64,000 nucleotides of DNA. Origin: Piezodorus guildinii (taxonomy: Eukaryota; Arthropoda; Insecta; Hemiptera; Pentatomidae). The notes under the pieces are model-generated. The model saw nothing but the letters and a program-made list of their open reading frames with translations, had not been told where the DNA came from and searched no databases. Position 1 is the stretch's first letter; every line of letters starts with the position of its first letter. The stretch spans positions 15,500,880-15,564,879 of the forward strand of contig CM041295.1 of NCBI GenBank assembly GCA_023052935.1, read 5' to 3'. The position numbers and the translations under genes are program-made. Shown here one piece after another: positions 1 to 35,395 of this stretch.

Positions 1-1037
1 GCAGGCAATTCAATCAACATACAGAAATGCAAAGGGAGTTGTCAAAATCAATGGTAGAGGATCCAAATCATTTCCTCTTGATAGAGGAGTCAGACAGGGG
101 GACAGTCTTAGCCCTCTCCTATTCTTGATTCTGATGGACGAGATCCATAAAGTCTGCAAGCGAAGAACGGCATGGACTGAAATAGGAAAATGGAAGATGC
201 AGACAGTTCTGGTGAAATGCCTCCTATATGCCGATGACATTGTTCTATTAGGGGACACAAAAGAAGAGCTGCAACAAGCTCTGGTGGAATGGGAGGCAGA
301 AATATTGCGTAAGGGAATGTCCATCAACGACTCCAAAAGTAAGATTCTGGTTCTCTCACGGAATGAAAAAGAAAATGTGGAATGGTATGCAATGGGAATA
401 CCCTAGAAGCGGTAAATGAATTCAACTACCTGGAAACCATTATAGACAGGTCAGGCAGAATTGACCAAGAGATAGGAAATAGGATCAATAAAGCGAACCG
501 GGTGTACTACCAGATCAACAATAGTATAATAGGACACCGTGAAGTAGGGCGAGATGTTAAGATGCACATCTATAAAGCCATTTACCTACCAGTGCTTACA
601 TATGGAGGCGAGAGCTGGGTGATCCTCGACAAGCATATCAGCCGAATCACTGCTGCTGAAATGAAATTTTTAAGTAGAGCAGCGGGAAAGACAAGGCGAG
701 ATTGTGTCCGGAACAATAGAATCAGAGAGCAACTCGAGGTACCACCATTGAAGACGATAATGGAAAACAGGAAATTAAAATGGTTTGGACATGTCTGCCG
801 CATGGACGAAATAAGGGAACCCAGAAGAACACATGAAGCCAGACCTACAGAAAGGAGACCACGTGGCCGACCTAGAATTTCCTATCAGGATATGGTCCAG
901 AGGATTGGGAGTAACAGGGGCAAGACCCTTGTAGAAATGAAACGACTCAGCGGAGACCGGGATAACTGGCAGCGCTGGATCGAGGACCCTCAACAGCAAT
1001 AGTGGCTCGAAGAGGAAGATAAAGAAGAAGAGTTTGA
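1..1037 (+). mobile_element. RTE-type LINE, 3' part of reverse transcriptase ORF
   Basis: The window opens inside a non-LTR reverse transcriptase. In frame from base 2 there is a GVRQGDSLSPLLF block, then the YADDIVLLGD catalytic box (about 227-256), then a C-terminal part with YGGESWVI, KTRRDCVRN, LKWFGHVCRMD and RPRGRPRISYQD, ending at the TAG at 1000-1002. The WFGHV...RGRPR tail is typical of RTE/BovB-like elements. A single +1 shift near 382-406 splits the frame in two, so this copy is dead. The short GAAGA-rich tail after the stop (about 1010-1037) fits an RTE 3' end. The 5' part, including the endonuclease, lies outside the window. Confidence 0.85.
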
Positions 1038-1454
1038 TGAGCTCGCAAAAAAAGTGGTGGAATTTGGGTGCGACCAACGTTTTACCAAAAGACAAGCCAG
1101 GTATCACACACCAAAATGACGTTTCCCCTCAGTTGAGCCACGCGCATTATTTTAAGAGCAACAAAATATGTTAATGACCTCGAATATAACGCAAATGCGC
1201 TATTACATATTGGTTATTCTCGAAATTACTATAGCCACTTTTTTTTGCTGGTTACATGATTAGCACATTGCATTTCAAGGTGATATCAATCAATTCAGTG
1301 GGCTGAGCATTATCTGTATTGAATGGAATTTTTGCGGAACGTTGAAAAATATTTGTGTAAGTTTAAGGAATATAAGGAAAGAAGGCTCTTCCCCAAAGTT
1401 GCCGTTGAATCGCTTTTCGATATTACTTTTACTAATGGTGGCAATGGGTATTAA
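1038..1454. other. Unassigned intergenic AT-rich sequence
   Basis: I see no coding pattern, RNA gene or repeat boundary here. It may include more of the degenerate Gypsy element that is recognisable just downstream, but I cannot align it by eye. Confidence 0.4.
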
Positions 1455-1690
1455 TGGTATCATCCCAAAAACAAGCAAGAGAAACATAACAATTTGATAA
1501 CGTTTGCAAACCACTTTATGAATTATGCTGAAGCCATCCCTATTAAAGAACAATGCGCAGAAAAAGGATATTCGTGTTTGTTGAAAATAACGTTCTACGT
1601 CGCGGTGCTCCTGAAGTTTTACTAACGGATTGAAGAGCAAATTTATGCTCCAGCTTTTTTGACAGAATTCTCATTTTTTTTTTCTTTAAT
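1455..1690 (+). pseudogene. Gypsy-type LTR retrotransposon integrase fossil
   Basis: Across two frames on the + strand the conceptual translation contains PKTSKRN, then ITFANHFMNYAEAIPIKEQ, then VFVENNVLRRGAPEVLLTD, followed by a TGA stop. This is the order found in the integrase core of Ty3/Gypsy elements, from the stretch with the first catalytic Asp to the one around the second (F-D-H-F-T-R-Y and G-x-P-x-x-L-x-x-D in typical members). Here the first Asp is replaced (ANHF) and there are at least one frameshift and one stop, so it is an old inactive relic. No LTRs were seen on either side. Confidence 0.65.
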
Positions 1691-2221
1691 CACAACTTAG
1701 AAGTTTCGCAATTATTGCGACCTCTTCAATCAGCCCGGGAAGAAAAGGATCTCCATTTGTCTTACTCCTGATTCTTCCTAGAGCCAAGGGCAGAAAGCTT
1801 TAATGGAGGGACTAGTAGAGAAGGAAGAGGCAAGAGATACTGCGACAAATAGAAAAACAGGCATTTCAAAAGTTTGATGAGACATCCAAGAAATCTTAAT
1901 GTATGATAGATAAGTAACGAAGGAATGTAGTAGAGAAGTTTGAAGAGGCATCAGAGGAGTCTTTGCAACTTTGAAAACATCGAAGAACCAAGAGGATTTC
2001 ATGCCTATAGCAGGCTAATTGTAACTGGATTAAGATGTAAAAGAAGCAGAAGAACACTGAGAGATATTTCCTGTTGCTGGATCCGAGAATGGAACAGGTC
2101 TTTCTCAAAGAAGGTTGGTATATCACAAGAACGGAAACATTTTAATATTAACACAACATTGAATGGGAACAGTGAGGAAGATTACGGTTAAAATTCGGAA
2201 AGAGAATATATTCATGCTGGC
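1691..2221. other. Unassigned intergenic sequence
   Basis: This stretch is somewhat purine-rich. It may contain further decayed retroelement sequence, since it directly follows the Gypsy integrase fossil, but no protein motif was recognised. Confidence 0.35.
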
Positions 2222-2493
2222 ATACATTTTTTTTTTTTTTTTATATCAACGATTTTTATTTAGTAAATTACAATCTGTCCCAATTTGGACATTAATAGTA
2301 GTGCTGAAAGATATCATACATACTACATTCATACAATATTTACACGGTTAAAAAAATTACAATAAAATATATACACAATAATGAATCAATTCAATAAAGT
2401 CAAGAATTCACTTATACCTATATACACATACACACACTCATACATACATCACATTGAGTGGAGAATCTAGCCAGTGCCAGAACTCCAATATAT

Positions 2494-4501
2494 TTACAAA
2501 AGGTCGCGGGGCCACTGCCGTTTCAACCTTCTAGGTGGGTTGTATGGATGAGTGGAGCTGGATAGGGATTGAGCTAGAGGATTAGGATGATGAATGAGAT
2601 TCTGGTGGAATTTGGAAAATTTGGATGAAATTAGGTCTGAAATAAAAGGAACATTAAGGTCGTGGTGCAAGGTATAGTTGGAAACATAATAAGGAGCATT
2701 TACTATTGTACGGAGGACTTTGGATTGAAAGGATTGAATGCGTTTGATGTTAGTACGTTTAGCTGTCCCCCACAGTTCAAGTCCGTGGTCCAGATGGGCT
2801 TCAGTATCGTCCTGTAGATTAATAATTTGTTGTCAACTGTAAGTTCAGATTTTCTGTTGAGTAGTCGGTATAACTGTCCGAATCGTCGGTTGAGTTCTTG
2901 TCTTTTAAGTCTTGTATGTGGGTTCCAAGTCAATCTTTTGTCTAACAGTAAGCCAAGATATTGGACTGTATCTGAAGGAGGAATTGAAGTAAACTGGCGG
3001 ACAGGAGTTTCGTCGAAGAGTGAAGGTTACGTGTTTGCATTTGGCTTCGTTCACCTTTATGCGCCAAGCATTACACCAGTCTTCGATAAGAGAAAGGTGT
3101 CTTTGCAGGTTTAAGGATGCTGTTTCAGGATTGGAACTGGATGATAGGATGGCGGTGTCGTCTGCAAAAGTTGCAAGAAAGGTATCAGGATGTGTAGGAA
3201 TATCAGCAGTGTAAAGGATGTAGAGGACGGGTCCCAAGACGCTGCCTTGAGGAACACCGGCCTCAACGGGATAAAGGTTAGAAAATTCTACACCACAGCG
3301 AACTCGGAAGGAACGGTTTGAGAGATAGGATCGGAGAATGAGGTATAGAGACTGGGGTAAATGGGTTTTCAGCTTGAAGAGTAATCCAGTGTGCCATACC
3401 AGGTCAAAAGCTTGCGCAATGTCCAGAAACGCACCAGAACAATACTCTTTGCATTCAAGAGCTGAGGAAATATGGTCTACAACTCGGAGCCCCTGTTGAA
3501 CTGTGGAATGTTGAGGACGGAATCCAAACTGATGGGAAGGAAGATTTTGAGATTCTAATATGGGTAGGATACGTTTAAGAAGAAGCCTTTCGAAGATTTT
3601 TGAGAGGATGGGGAGTAGACTAATAGGCCTGTAGGATGAAGTGTTGTTGGAAGGTTTGCCTGGTTTTAGAAAAAGAATGATAGTGGAATGTTTCCATAAC
3701 AGAGGAAAATAGGTGGTGCGTAGGATGGAGTTGTAAATATAAGTAAGGAATATAATAGCTTTCTGCGGAAGTTGTCGGAGGATCTGGGGAGTAAGGAGAT
3801 CGTGTCCAGGAGATTTACGGAGGGTAAGTTTTTGGAGAAGATATTTGACCTCAGAGGGATTAATAGCTTTAGGAGGTAGGGAAAGTGGAATTGGTGACAT
3901 AAGAAAGTCTTGCACTGTTGCGGTGTGATTGGCGTGGGATTCCGGGTGAGGAGTGAATACTTTGGAGAGGTTTGTGGCGAATTCCTCGGCTTTATCTTCA
4001 TCAGACGCAGCCCAGGAGTCATCACCACGATTCGTCCCGAGAATTCGTGGTTCTGGAACCCCACTGCTGATGCTTGGCGTTTAAGTCTGCACCCAGAATG
4101 AAACGATTTCCTAAGGAATCCAGGAAGGATACAAATTCGGAATTGGAAATGGAATGTTTAGGAGGGCAATATGCAGATGTGAGGGTTACCGGAAAGGAAA
4201 AAGTCTTGATTACTATGGCTGTGGCTTGTAGGAAATCATAGGTGGGAAGTGGGAGTAAATGGTGAGAGAGGGATTGGTGGACAATGATAGCAGAACCGGC
4301 ATGGGCTTTGCCGTCTGGGTGGTCAGTACGGTATGTCATGTATTGCGGTATTTTGAAGTACTGTTTAGTCGTTAGTCTTGTTTCAGTTATAAGTGCAACA
4401 TCGATTGTTTTGTCTTGCAACAACGCTGTCAGTTCGTCAGTATGATTTCTAACACCATTCGCATTCCAAAGGAGAATGGATAAGGAGTTAGGTGAAGTCA
4501 T
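2494..4501 (-). pseudogene. Jockey ORF2 remnant (endonuclease fragment plus reverse transcriptase)
   Basis: ORF2 starts at the ATG at 4499-4501 (SILLWNANGVRNHTDEL, the endonuclease N-terminus) and keeps ITETRL and GADLNAKHQQWG. It then runs into a deletion junction near 4025-4035. The RT follows in another frame: KSPGHDLLTPQIL, SYRPISLLPILSK, FLDIAQAFDLVWH, GVPQGSVLGPVLY and FADDTAIL (about 3160). A further frameshift lies near 2920, and the C-terminal PRRLKRQWPRDLL ends at a stop at 2494-2496. Loss of the endonuclease C-terminal half, including its SDH region, means it cannot nick DNA. Confidence 0.8.
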
Positions 4502-4888
4502 TTAAGGATTTTTCAAGGCAGGGATTAGATTTGATACTAGATTTGTAAGGAGTGATATAAGCCGCATAACAAGAGATTTGATTTCGGAGATGAACGATGA
4601 CATTAGACTGGTAAGATCTGTGACGTTTGATGGTGGAGGGATATGAGAAATTTGATGTTAAGGAGTTTTTTGAAGATCAGGTAAACTTTGAGGGATAGAT
4701 TGTTGTACAATAGACTGAGAATGTTGAGGAAAACGTTGTTCCGGCAGGGCCTCGACTTCATGACTCTGGTTCCCACCTCCAAGCAAGTGGGCAAATGACA
4801 CGTTAGAATTTACAAGTTTAGATGGTTCTCTTCTGCTTCTGACTGGAATAGCTGTTTCATTCGGATCCTGAGGTTTTTGGTATCTGGT

Positions 4889-5617
4889 TCAGAGTTTCTT
4901 GTAGATTTCACATCCCTTGTAGTTAGCCGGGTGGTCCTTGAGGCACAGAGCACATACAGCGGGTGTTGATCTTGATCTTGTACATTCTTCTGATTTATGC
5001 TGTTCACCGCATTTCACACAGCGTGGTATGTGATGGCAATAACTTTTGGTATGACCATATGCCTGACAGTTATGGCACTGAACAATTTCTTTCTTTGTGT
5101 AAGGTTTTTCAACTTTTACACGGGTATAGTACAGTCTACTGAGGTCGTAGATTTTTTCGACTCCTGCTGATGGTTCCAAGTCCACGAAGAATAGAGGCAG
5201 TGGACTTTTATCTTTTAGAACGTTGGTGACTTGCCTCACTTGGAATCCTAATTCTGTCAGTTCTTCTTTGATAGCTTCAACGGGTGTTGAGGAATGTAGG
5301 TTTCTGATTACGACCCATAATGCTCTCTCCTGGCGCAGCTGATAAGTATGAAAGTCAGCTTTGGTCTCTGTCAGATATTTTACAATCTTTCTGTAGGTTT
5401 CAGCAGTAGTCGGAGATATTTTAGTATCATTGGTTCTACTTATACAATAATAACTATTAGGATCAGTTACTTTGTTTAAATGCGCACACATCAGTTTAAA
5501 ATTTTTAATATTTTTAACAAATATTGGTGGAGGTAGTGGTTCCCTGGGTATAGGAGAAGATTCCATGGTTTCTTTTTCATTTTGGAGGATCTCAAATGGA
5601 TTCGGTGTAGATGGCAT
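4889..5617 (-). pseudogene. Jockey ORF1 (gag-like nucleocapsid protein), frameshifted
   Basis: This encodes the RNA-binding ORF1 protein of the Jockey LINE. From an ATG at 5617 there is an N-terminal PPPIFVKNI motif, a central region, and then three zinc knuckles near the C-terminus: CHNCQAYGHTKSYC, CVKCGEQHKSEEC and CALCLKDHPANYKGC, an arrangement characteristic of Jockey gag. The frame breaks just after the last knuckle (EIYKKL); about 390 more bases up to the ATGA overlap at 4498-4501 should be the C-terminal part in other frames. It is shorter than its 1.65-kb relative at 24176-25827 and is likely non-functional. Confidence 0.8.
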
Positions 5618-5765
5618 AAATTAAGCATTAAATTCTGCATAAGCAAAAAAAAATTGCTAATTGCCTGTTCTGGCGCTTTGTTTCACTTCAGCACCCATGT
5701 GTTGAGTATCTTGACTTGTATTTAAAAGTTGGGGTTTACTAAGATGAAAAAAAAAAAAAAAAAAA

Positions 5766-6287
5766 TCATGTTTAAAACAGCAATAACCATCACTAAATCA
5801 CAAATCACTGTGGCTTAGGACCATTCCAGAACCAGTAAGGCCTCTAACGACAATATCTATATAATATAAGAAATTCAGAATCACGTGAGGTTTGTTAAAT
5901 ATTCAACAGATTTACTGCACTATCAAGAGCCTTGATTGAACTTAAATTGAGGCAATCACCCGACCTGTAACAATTCAGGATTTCTAGATTAAAGTCCTAG
6001 TCTTTAGTGGTTTTTATTTCAAGAAGATTCTGGTATAGTGTTTTCCTTTTAATGTTGCCATAGACCTATCGAATAGTGTATGAAAAAGTAGTTTGTCGGG
6101 ATATTGGGGACATACCATCATAAAATGAAACTTCGATGGTCGACATTGAATTAAACTACTTTTTTTATAAAGTACCTTACTTCTTCTTTTTTTTTTTTTT
6201 TTTTAAATTATTCCTATCTCTTTGTTTATGTTTATAATATATTGTTTAGAAGGTTATTTCTGGAGCTAATATTGGAAGTATTTGAAT
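5766..6287 (+). promoter_or_regulatory. Upstream region of fukutin (probable 5' UTR/promoter)
   Basis: There is no coding sequence between the LINE and the fukutin start codon. By position it should hold the promoter and 5' UTR, but I see no firm TATA or initiator element. A small hyphenated inverted repeat is visible (AAAAGTAGTTT near 6083 and AAACTACTTTT near 6152, with CCATC/GATGG inside), which may be a short foldback relic. A T run lies at about 6186-6205. An additional 5' non-coding exon cannot be excluded. Confidence 0.35.
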
Positions 6288-29124
<22,837 letters not shown>

Positions 29125-29256
29125 GTTAGTTTATCAATTTATTTACAAGTATTTTGTCACAATGTAAAAAATATGAGACTTTACATTATAAATCCAAGGT
29201 TTTTTTGTTTGAGATCAGAAACAACAGAACATTTTTTTTTTGTTTATTGTTTTTAA

Positions 29257-30701
29257 ACTGAACTACAAATCCATAATGAACAGATCTTTCTGAATATACT
29301 TTGGATTTCTAAAACATAGTAAACCATTATCCAAATCAGTGCTTCTAGCATTAATAAAAAAAAAGTTGATATATTACTGTTTTTAATAAGTGATGGTTAC
29401 TGAATAAATTTATTATTTTATAACTTAATATTACAATACTATTGATACAGTGTTTATTATCAAAAGCATATGCCTTCCTTTATTTTTTATCATTAATGTA
29501 ATGGTTATTGCAGGAGTTAATCAGTAAATTAAATCAACAAAAATAGCGTGAAAATCAAATAAGATTGATGCAATATAAAAGAAGCATTCCATTGTATTAC
29601 TATTGATGGGAGTATAGTTAAAGATAAAACAAATAAGTAGCTTTATTAGGATATCAGAATATCTTTAGACATTAAATGATTTTCTGTAATCCTGTCGAAT
29701 CGTTATCATGTGTCTCGAGCCTACTCTACCTCTATTTCAATTTGTTAACATTATTATTTGGAAAGAATCATTGAATGTCTTGTTATCATTCAACTATCAA
29801 AGGTTTCTTGTAAGCCTTGGTTAATAATATATCAAATCAACCATTACTTCTGCTGCAGTTTTCGATGCAATTTTTTTTCTATTAAAAAATCTCATGCTAT
29901 TTATGATAAATCTTGTATTTAATATATAATATAATTCATTAAATCTGAAACATTCTTATTTCGGCTGTTATTTAATAAACGTTTCTGATGTTTAGTAAAT
30001 TTATGAAAGAAGGTGAGCTGTTAAAGGAACATGATATTGAGCCTGCATAATATCAAAGCTTTTCTCTATGGAACTGGCTGTTGTATAAATATTGTTTTTG
30101 AAAGTTTGGTATGTATAATAATGTTGAACAAATATTGGATTATTTAAAAAAAATATCTTTCATTTTTTTTTCATGTGTTGTTATAGGAAAACTTCAGCAA
30201 CCTGTGTCATTATGAAGAGATGTGATTTTTAATTTTAGTATAGAAATATGGATATTAAAGTTAGCTAGAGGAATTTATGGGATATATATTTGAATTTATT
30301 AACAGTCAAATATATATATATATACATAATTATAACTTGAGGATTCCTATGTCATCTGATTTAATCTTCTCTTCAAACAGCATCATTATTATCCCAATCC
30401 ATTTTTATAATCCATAATTGGGTGTAGGATATCCTTAGTGCATTGCTCCAAACTGATGAAGATCAAAGTATCATAAAGTTTATGTTTTTTTCATATAAAT
30501 TGCTACTGTTACTGCTGTCTTTATCTGCTGTCTGTTAAAGCATATACTGTGACATCTATTAAAAGAAGAAAATAAGTATAAGAAAGTGTTTTGATTTAAT
30601 CAGCTGCCACATATTAACCAAATCGATTGCTATAGCAACAGATATATACTCTACTAGAAACTAGGAGACCGAAGAATTATACAACGGAAAGAAAAAAAAT
30701 C
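29257..30701. other. Region downstream of FKTN exon 6
   Basis: AT-rich, collinear with 57600-59084 in copy 2. It may contain the short terminal FKTN exon and 3' UTR, but I could not identify either. A short TA run at 30308-30326 is expanded to about 70 bp in copy 2 (58657-58720). Confidence 0.45.
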
Positions 30702-33700
30702 CAAAAGTGGTGTCATAAACAAAGATATTTAGAAAATACTAGGGAAAAAATCACAAATGGATTTTTTATGATATTCTATATAAAACTATAATGGGTGTCA
30801 TATTCTCTTTGTAGAAAACAAAATTCAAAAACTTTACAACTCGTCTATAAAAAATACTTGTGAAAAGAAAATATTCATGATTGCATCTATAAAGAGCCAA
30901 CTGAGAAGTTCATATGAAAAGGATTCAAAACTGAAGAAACTGAGACTGAGCCAGACTAACAAAAGATATAATTAGGTAAATCTGCAAATAAAAACAATAA
31001 TCTTTCAAAACCTGTGAAATACAGAAAACCTACAACTAGTGCAGACTATGAGAAACAAATTTAAAAAAATGTCAGCCAAAAAGCTAATTCCCAAATATCC
31101 AGTAAAAATATTCCGTTTCCAATGATAGAAAATAGGTTGCCAAATTGACTATACAAAATACAGATCTTTTTGACTTTTTTCTATTGTGTGCACAGTATAC
31201 AATAACTTTACTGATTTGTCCTGTGGGGATTTTATTATGCTGCTAATATTACCTTCTTTATTATATGGATTGCCTCCCGATACATACAAACAAATGAAAA
31301 AATGGATTACTAGACAGTGATTACGAATTTAAGACAATGTGGCGTGATACAAACAGACTTGCGAAATAGTTCCTGTTGATCCAGTTTACACTATCGTAGT
31401 CATGTTTAGAATACATAATGGTAATCCTGCTTCACATTTCCAGATTTTAACGAATGGAAAAACCTCTTTAATTTAAACAAGAGAGTGCGCTTTTATTTTT
31501 GACCTAGGGTTTTCATCTTACTAATCATGTTTCCATGCAATAAAGGCAGTAGTAGCAGTTGAATCGGAACCCAGTTAAAGCAAAAATGTTTTAAGAGCAT
31601 CGCAGGAAACTATTGTAATAAAACCAGAATAACAGCACCTACCAGGAAGAGGAAAACCTGGTAGAGATATGTTTGGAGGAGTGTCAGCTGAGGTATTCAT
31701 AAATCAATATATTTTCAATCACTGCAATGATGTACCAAATGAACTTTAATTTAATTGTAATTTTCCAACAAAATTATTATTAAAATAAATAATAGAAACA
31801 TTTCAACATGTCCAAATTCACTGACTTAAAAATTAAAAAAACACAGTTAAAATACTTGAAAATCAGACATAAGATATAGTGAGGCTGTTGAACTGACATT
31901 TTCTTAGTAAAGTCTCTACTGTACCTAGTGTAAAAGTTACTGGTATTTTCTTTTGTTTAAAGTAATTTTTGATTACATCATCTTGTTTTAGTGATAAAAA
32001 AAAATACGTTTTTAAGAACAACTTGTTCAGCTATCGTGGCAATATGTCCAACTTAACTTACATTGATAAAGTGTCCCACCCCATAAAACTTATTTGTCAA
32101 TTTTATGCAAATTTTAATTGACAAATTCAATCAACTTTTTAAAGGGTATAGCCGGGTAAGTATGGTAAATCTGCCCCTGTGGCTTTTTTGACTCAAACTT
32201 GGGGTATCAGTTCAATGTCAAATAAAAATAATTTACCTAAATTTTTAGCTTTTTAATTCAAACGGTTTTCGAATTTAAAAAAAACAACAACATTTTTTTA
32301 ACAGTAAAATTTGGAATTAATTAATGATGATTTTTTATCTGATTCTGAGGAATCAGAGACATGAGAAATGATATGATCTTGATTCTTAAACGAAAAGCCG
32401 ATTTTTAGGGGAAGAAAGAAAACCAAAATATATATTTCTTTAACCTTTTCGAAAGGTGTAAATCACGGATTTTTCTCTCAAAATGTCTGTTATACTCCTC
32501 TATACACATGCATTTTTAAAAGTGGCGGAACAATATGAAAAAAAATTAAAAAATCATTTTTTTTCCTGAAATCTTATAATTAACTTATATTTCTCATTAT
32601 TATTGAAAAATGTGTAAACAAATATTTCTCACTAAAAATTCTGAATAGCAGTTACTTATGAAACAGTTTAAATCATTTTATTACAAAATGATTGGATAAA
32701 AGCTATGTTTTCCAAAACGCGCTCCAGGCTAATGCCAGGCCAGCGCTCTGTAACACCGTCTATTTAGCCACAATCAATAATTTCTTTTAAGATCTCACTT
32801 GTTCAGGTATTCTCCATGGTTTTCTCTAGCGAGGATGTATTTTGGGTTAAAAAATAATTTTCTACACATTTTTTTATCATCTAAAAAAAAATAAATTTCT
32901 TAAAATGCTTGATTTCAGAAAAAAATTGAGTTTTTAATTTCTTTCATGTTCCACTATTTTGGAAAATTCGAAAAAATTCTTGAGTACAGAAGAGCATAAA
33001 AAAAATTTTCTGCCAAAATTCGGTGAGTGAAATATTTAAAAAAAAAAGTAAAAAATATATATATTTTGATTTTAATTCATCTACTAAAATATTTTTTTTC
33101 TTTTAAGAATCATAATCATGTATTTTTTTCAAGTTGTTGACTTTTGAAAAATGATTTTTTAGCTCTTCAACTATAACCGATTTCGAGTTAAAAAAAAAAA
33201 AAAAAAAAACAGTATATTTTTTCGCTTTTGTAATTGTTGTAGTATTTCGAAATTAGTTATGATGCTTCTTTTAAAAGGTTTCAATCTCCGAACTTTGCCA
33301 AAAAATTTCTTTTATGTTCCTCTGTACTGAAGAATATTTTTGAATTTTTCAAAGTAGTGGAACAATATGAAAAATAAATAAAAACTCATTTTTTTCTGAT
33401 ATCTTGCGTTTTAAAATGTTATCTTTTTTAGGTTATTGAAAAAATGTGTAGGAAATTAGTTCTTAACCCAACATACATCCAAGCTGGAGAAAACCATAGA
33501 AAATACCTGAACAAGCGATATCTTAGAAGAAATGATTGATAGTGGCTAAATATATGGCGTTATAGTACCCTAGCCTGATGTTAGCCAGTTGAGTTTTTAA
33601 TTTTTTTCATAGTGTTCCACCACTTTATCATGTTACATTCTTTTGCTTCTGACTAGTTAAAGGACTTAATAAATTGGTGATAATTTCATATTTTGCCATT

Positions 33701-34294
33701 TTTTCATAGGTAACAGCAGAAAAGTAGTATAACTAAGAATGTAGGTATCAGCATTATGGAGTAATAGCAGCAATATGAATACAGGCCTAATTGTAATAGT
33801 TATATTATATTGTGAACACAACAGAAAGAAGCCAATGAGATCTGTGATTTGTATAGTACATTTGGCAACTTATTTTCTATCACGGGAAACAGAATACTTT
33901 TACTGGATATTTGGGAATTTTCTTCTTGGCTGACATTTTTTCCAGTTTGTTTCTCATAGTCTGTACTAGTTGTAGGTTTTCTGTATTTCATAGATTTTGA
34001 AAGATTATTGTTTTTATTTGCAGATTTACCTAATTATATCTTTTGTTAGTCTGGCTCAGTCTCAGTTTTGAATCTTTTTCATCTGAACTTCTCAGTTGGC
34101 TCTTTATAGATGCAATCATGAATATTTTCTTTTCACAAGTATTTTTTATAGACGAGTTGTAAGGTTTTTGAATTTTGTTTTCTACAAAGAGAATATGACA
34201 CCCATTATAGTTTTATATAGAATATCATAAAAAATCTTTTTGTGATTTTTTCCCTAGTATTTTCTAAATATCTTTGTTTATAGACTATGCTTTT
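30702..34294. repeat. Large composite inverted repeat (nested foldback structure)
   Basis: The outer arms are 30702-31220 and 33783-34294, reverse complements at roughly 80-85% by eye. Inside, starting at GGGTATAGCCGGGTAAGTA (32143), lies a second palindromic segment centred near 33160, whose left half (32730-33010) mirrors 33300-33600. The inner right terminus is missing here but kept in copy 2 (62223), where the inner element spans 60537-62223 with inverted ends reading GGTAAGTATRGTAAATCTG. This fits a palindromic DNA element inserted in an older long-TIR element. The outer arms have coding-like stretches (YRKPTTSTDYEKQTGKN on the minus strand at about 33960) that I cannot assign. Confidence 0.75.
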
Positions 34295-35257
34295 GGACAT
34301 ATGTTGTAAATGAAATTTTCCGCTATAGACTAGTTATAATGATTTATGAATCCATAATTTTTCTATTATTTATTTAAATAGCAATTAATCATAATTTAAA
34401 ATAATACATTTTAATTGTATTTTTTTTTATAAGATTGTTCGATATGGTAAAAATTGATTTATTTTTTTTCAAATTGACTGATATTGGTTTAATAGATTAA
34501 TAATATTTTTTTAGTCAGTGTAGATTGTGGTTAGGAATTTTAAATTTTATTCTGTAAATTAGAAGTTTCAAAATGTACATGTATTTTGTATTGTTACAAG
34601 TTTTTGTATATTTTATCTTGTCATGTAATTTAAATAAGATTTTAATACTGATATTATTTACTATACCTTAATTATCGATAATTTATTAAATCTCTAAGAA
34701 CTGACAGTAGCTGTTTTTACTACATACCATGTTACTTCAATTTATTTTATTTTTTTATCATTAGTTGAAAAAATTGCTATGAAGTCCTATTTTAAAATCA
34801 TGGATTCTTTTAACTAGGAATAATTATAACAATCAAATAATGTATTTATAAAATAGTAATAATACTATTAACTTCACAATTTCTTACTTCTGTGACATTT
34901 AGTAATAAATAGAATTACAATGAAACTTCATTAGATTTTATTTTAATTTCATGTCTTTCTTTGATATTAACAAATTAAAAAATCACATTAAATTTTATGA
35001 TCTACCATACTTCATTGTAATACTAACCTAAAATACTGGTATAAAAGGGATGTAAGTGTCCTTAAGGTGGAATCGATAAATTCATAAACAATTTTGTTCA
35101 TTGTATGGCGTAATGAGAGAGATATAAAACTATGGATTTTGAGAACTGATTGATTCATATATAAAATATCCTTGATTAAATCATTTATGCTTTAACAGTA
35201 GAATATCTTGAATGGAGACACCCTTCAGGGCATAATGATTACTACAAAAAAAAAAAA

Positions 35258-35395
35258 AATCGTAAAGTATGAGTGAAATGGCTAAGTTGGATTTATTGTT
35301 GAACTGCAAATAACTATATTACGAGGATATTTTAAAAAAATGAGTAGACATCTGGAGGGTCCACGAAAGAAAAAAAAAAAGGGAAATCAAGAAAA
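35258..35395. repeat. Direct repeat of about 135 bp, unit 1
   Basis: TCGTAAAGTATGAGTGAAATGG to GGGAAATCAAGAAAA matches 37448-37582 in the same orientation at about 90%. It includes TTGGATTTATTGTTGAACTGC and ATGAGTAGACATCTGGA. Unknown dispersed repeat. Confidence 0.85.

Larger units (their letters stand above)
2222..5640 (-). mobile_element. Jockey-clade LINE, minus strand, internally deleted
   Basis: The element reads on the minus strand from about 5640 to the poly-A end, seen as a T run at about 2227-2242. It has the two-ORF Jockey plan: a gag-like ORF1 with three CCHC knuckles, and an ORF2 with endonuclease then reverse transcriptase. ORF1 stop and ORF2 start overlap as ATGA (4498-4501). 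About 0.7 kb between the middle of the endonuclease and the start of the RT is missing compared with the related element at 21352-26380, and ORF2 has frameshifts. The exact 5' end is unclear; the A run near 5746-5764 lies just outside. It sits upstream of fukutin exon 1, outside the duplicated segment. Confidence 0.85.

Noticed and set aside
10..336. A 108-codon minus-strand frame
   Set aside because: It lies antisense to the RTE reverse transcriptase and has no recognisable motif.
32440..33420. Possible coding sequence or ncRNA in the middle of the palindrome
   Set aside because: The symmetry is explained by inverted repeats, with no frame longer than chance and no conserved motif.
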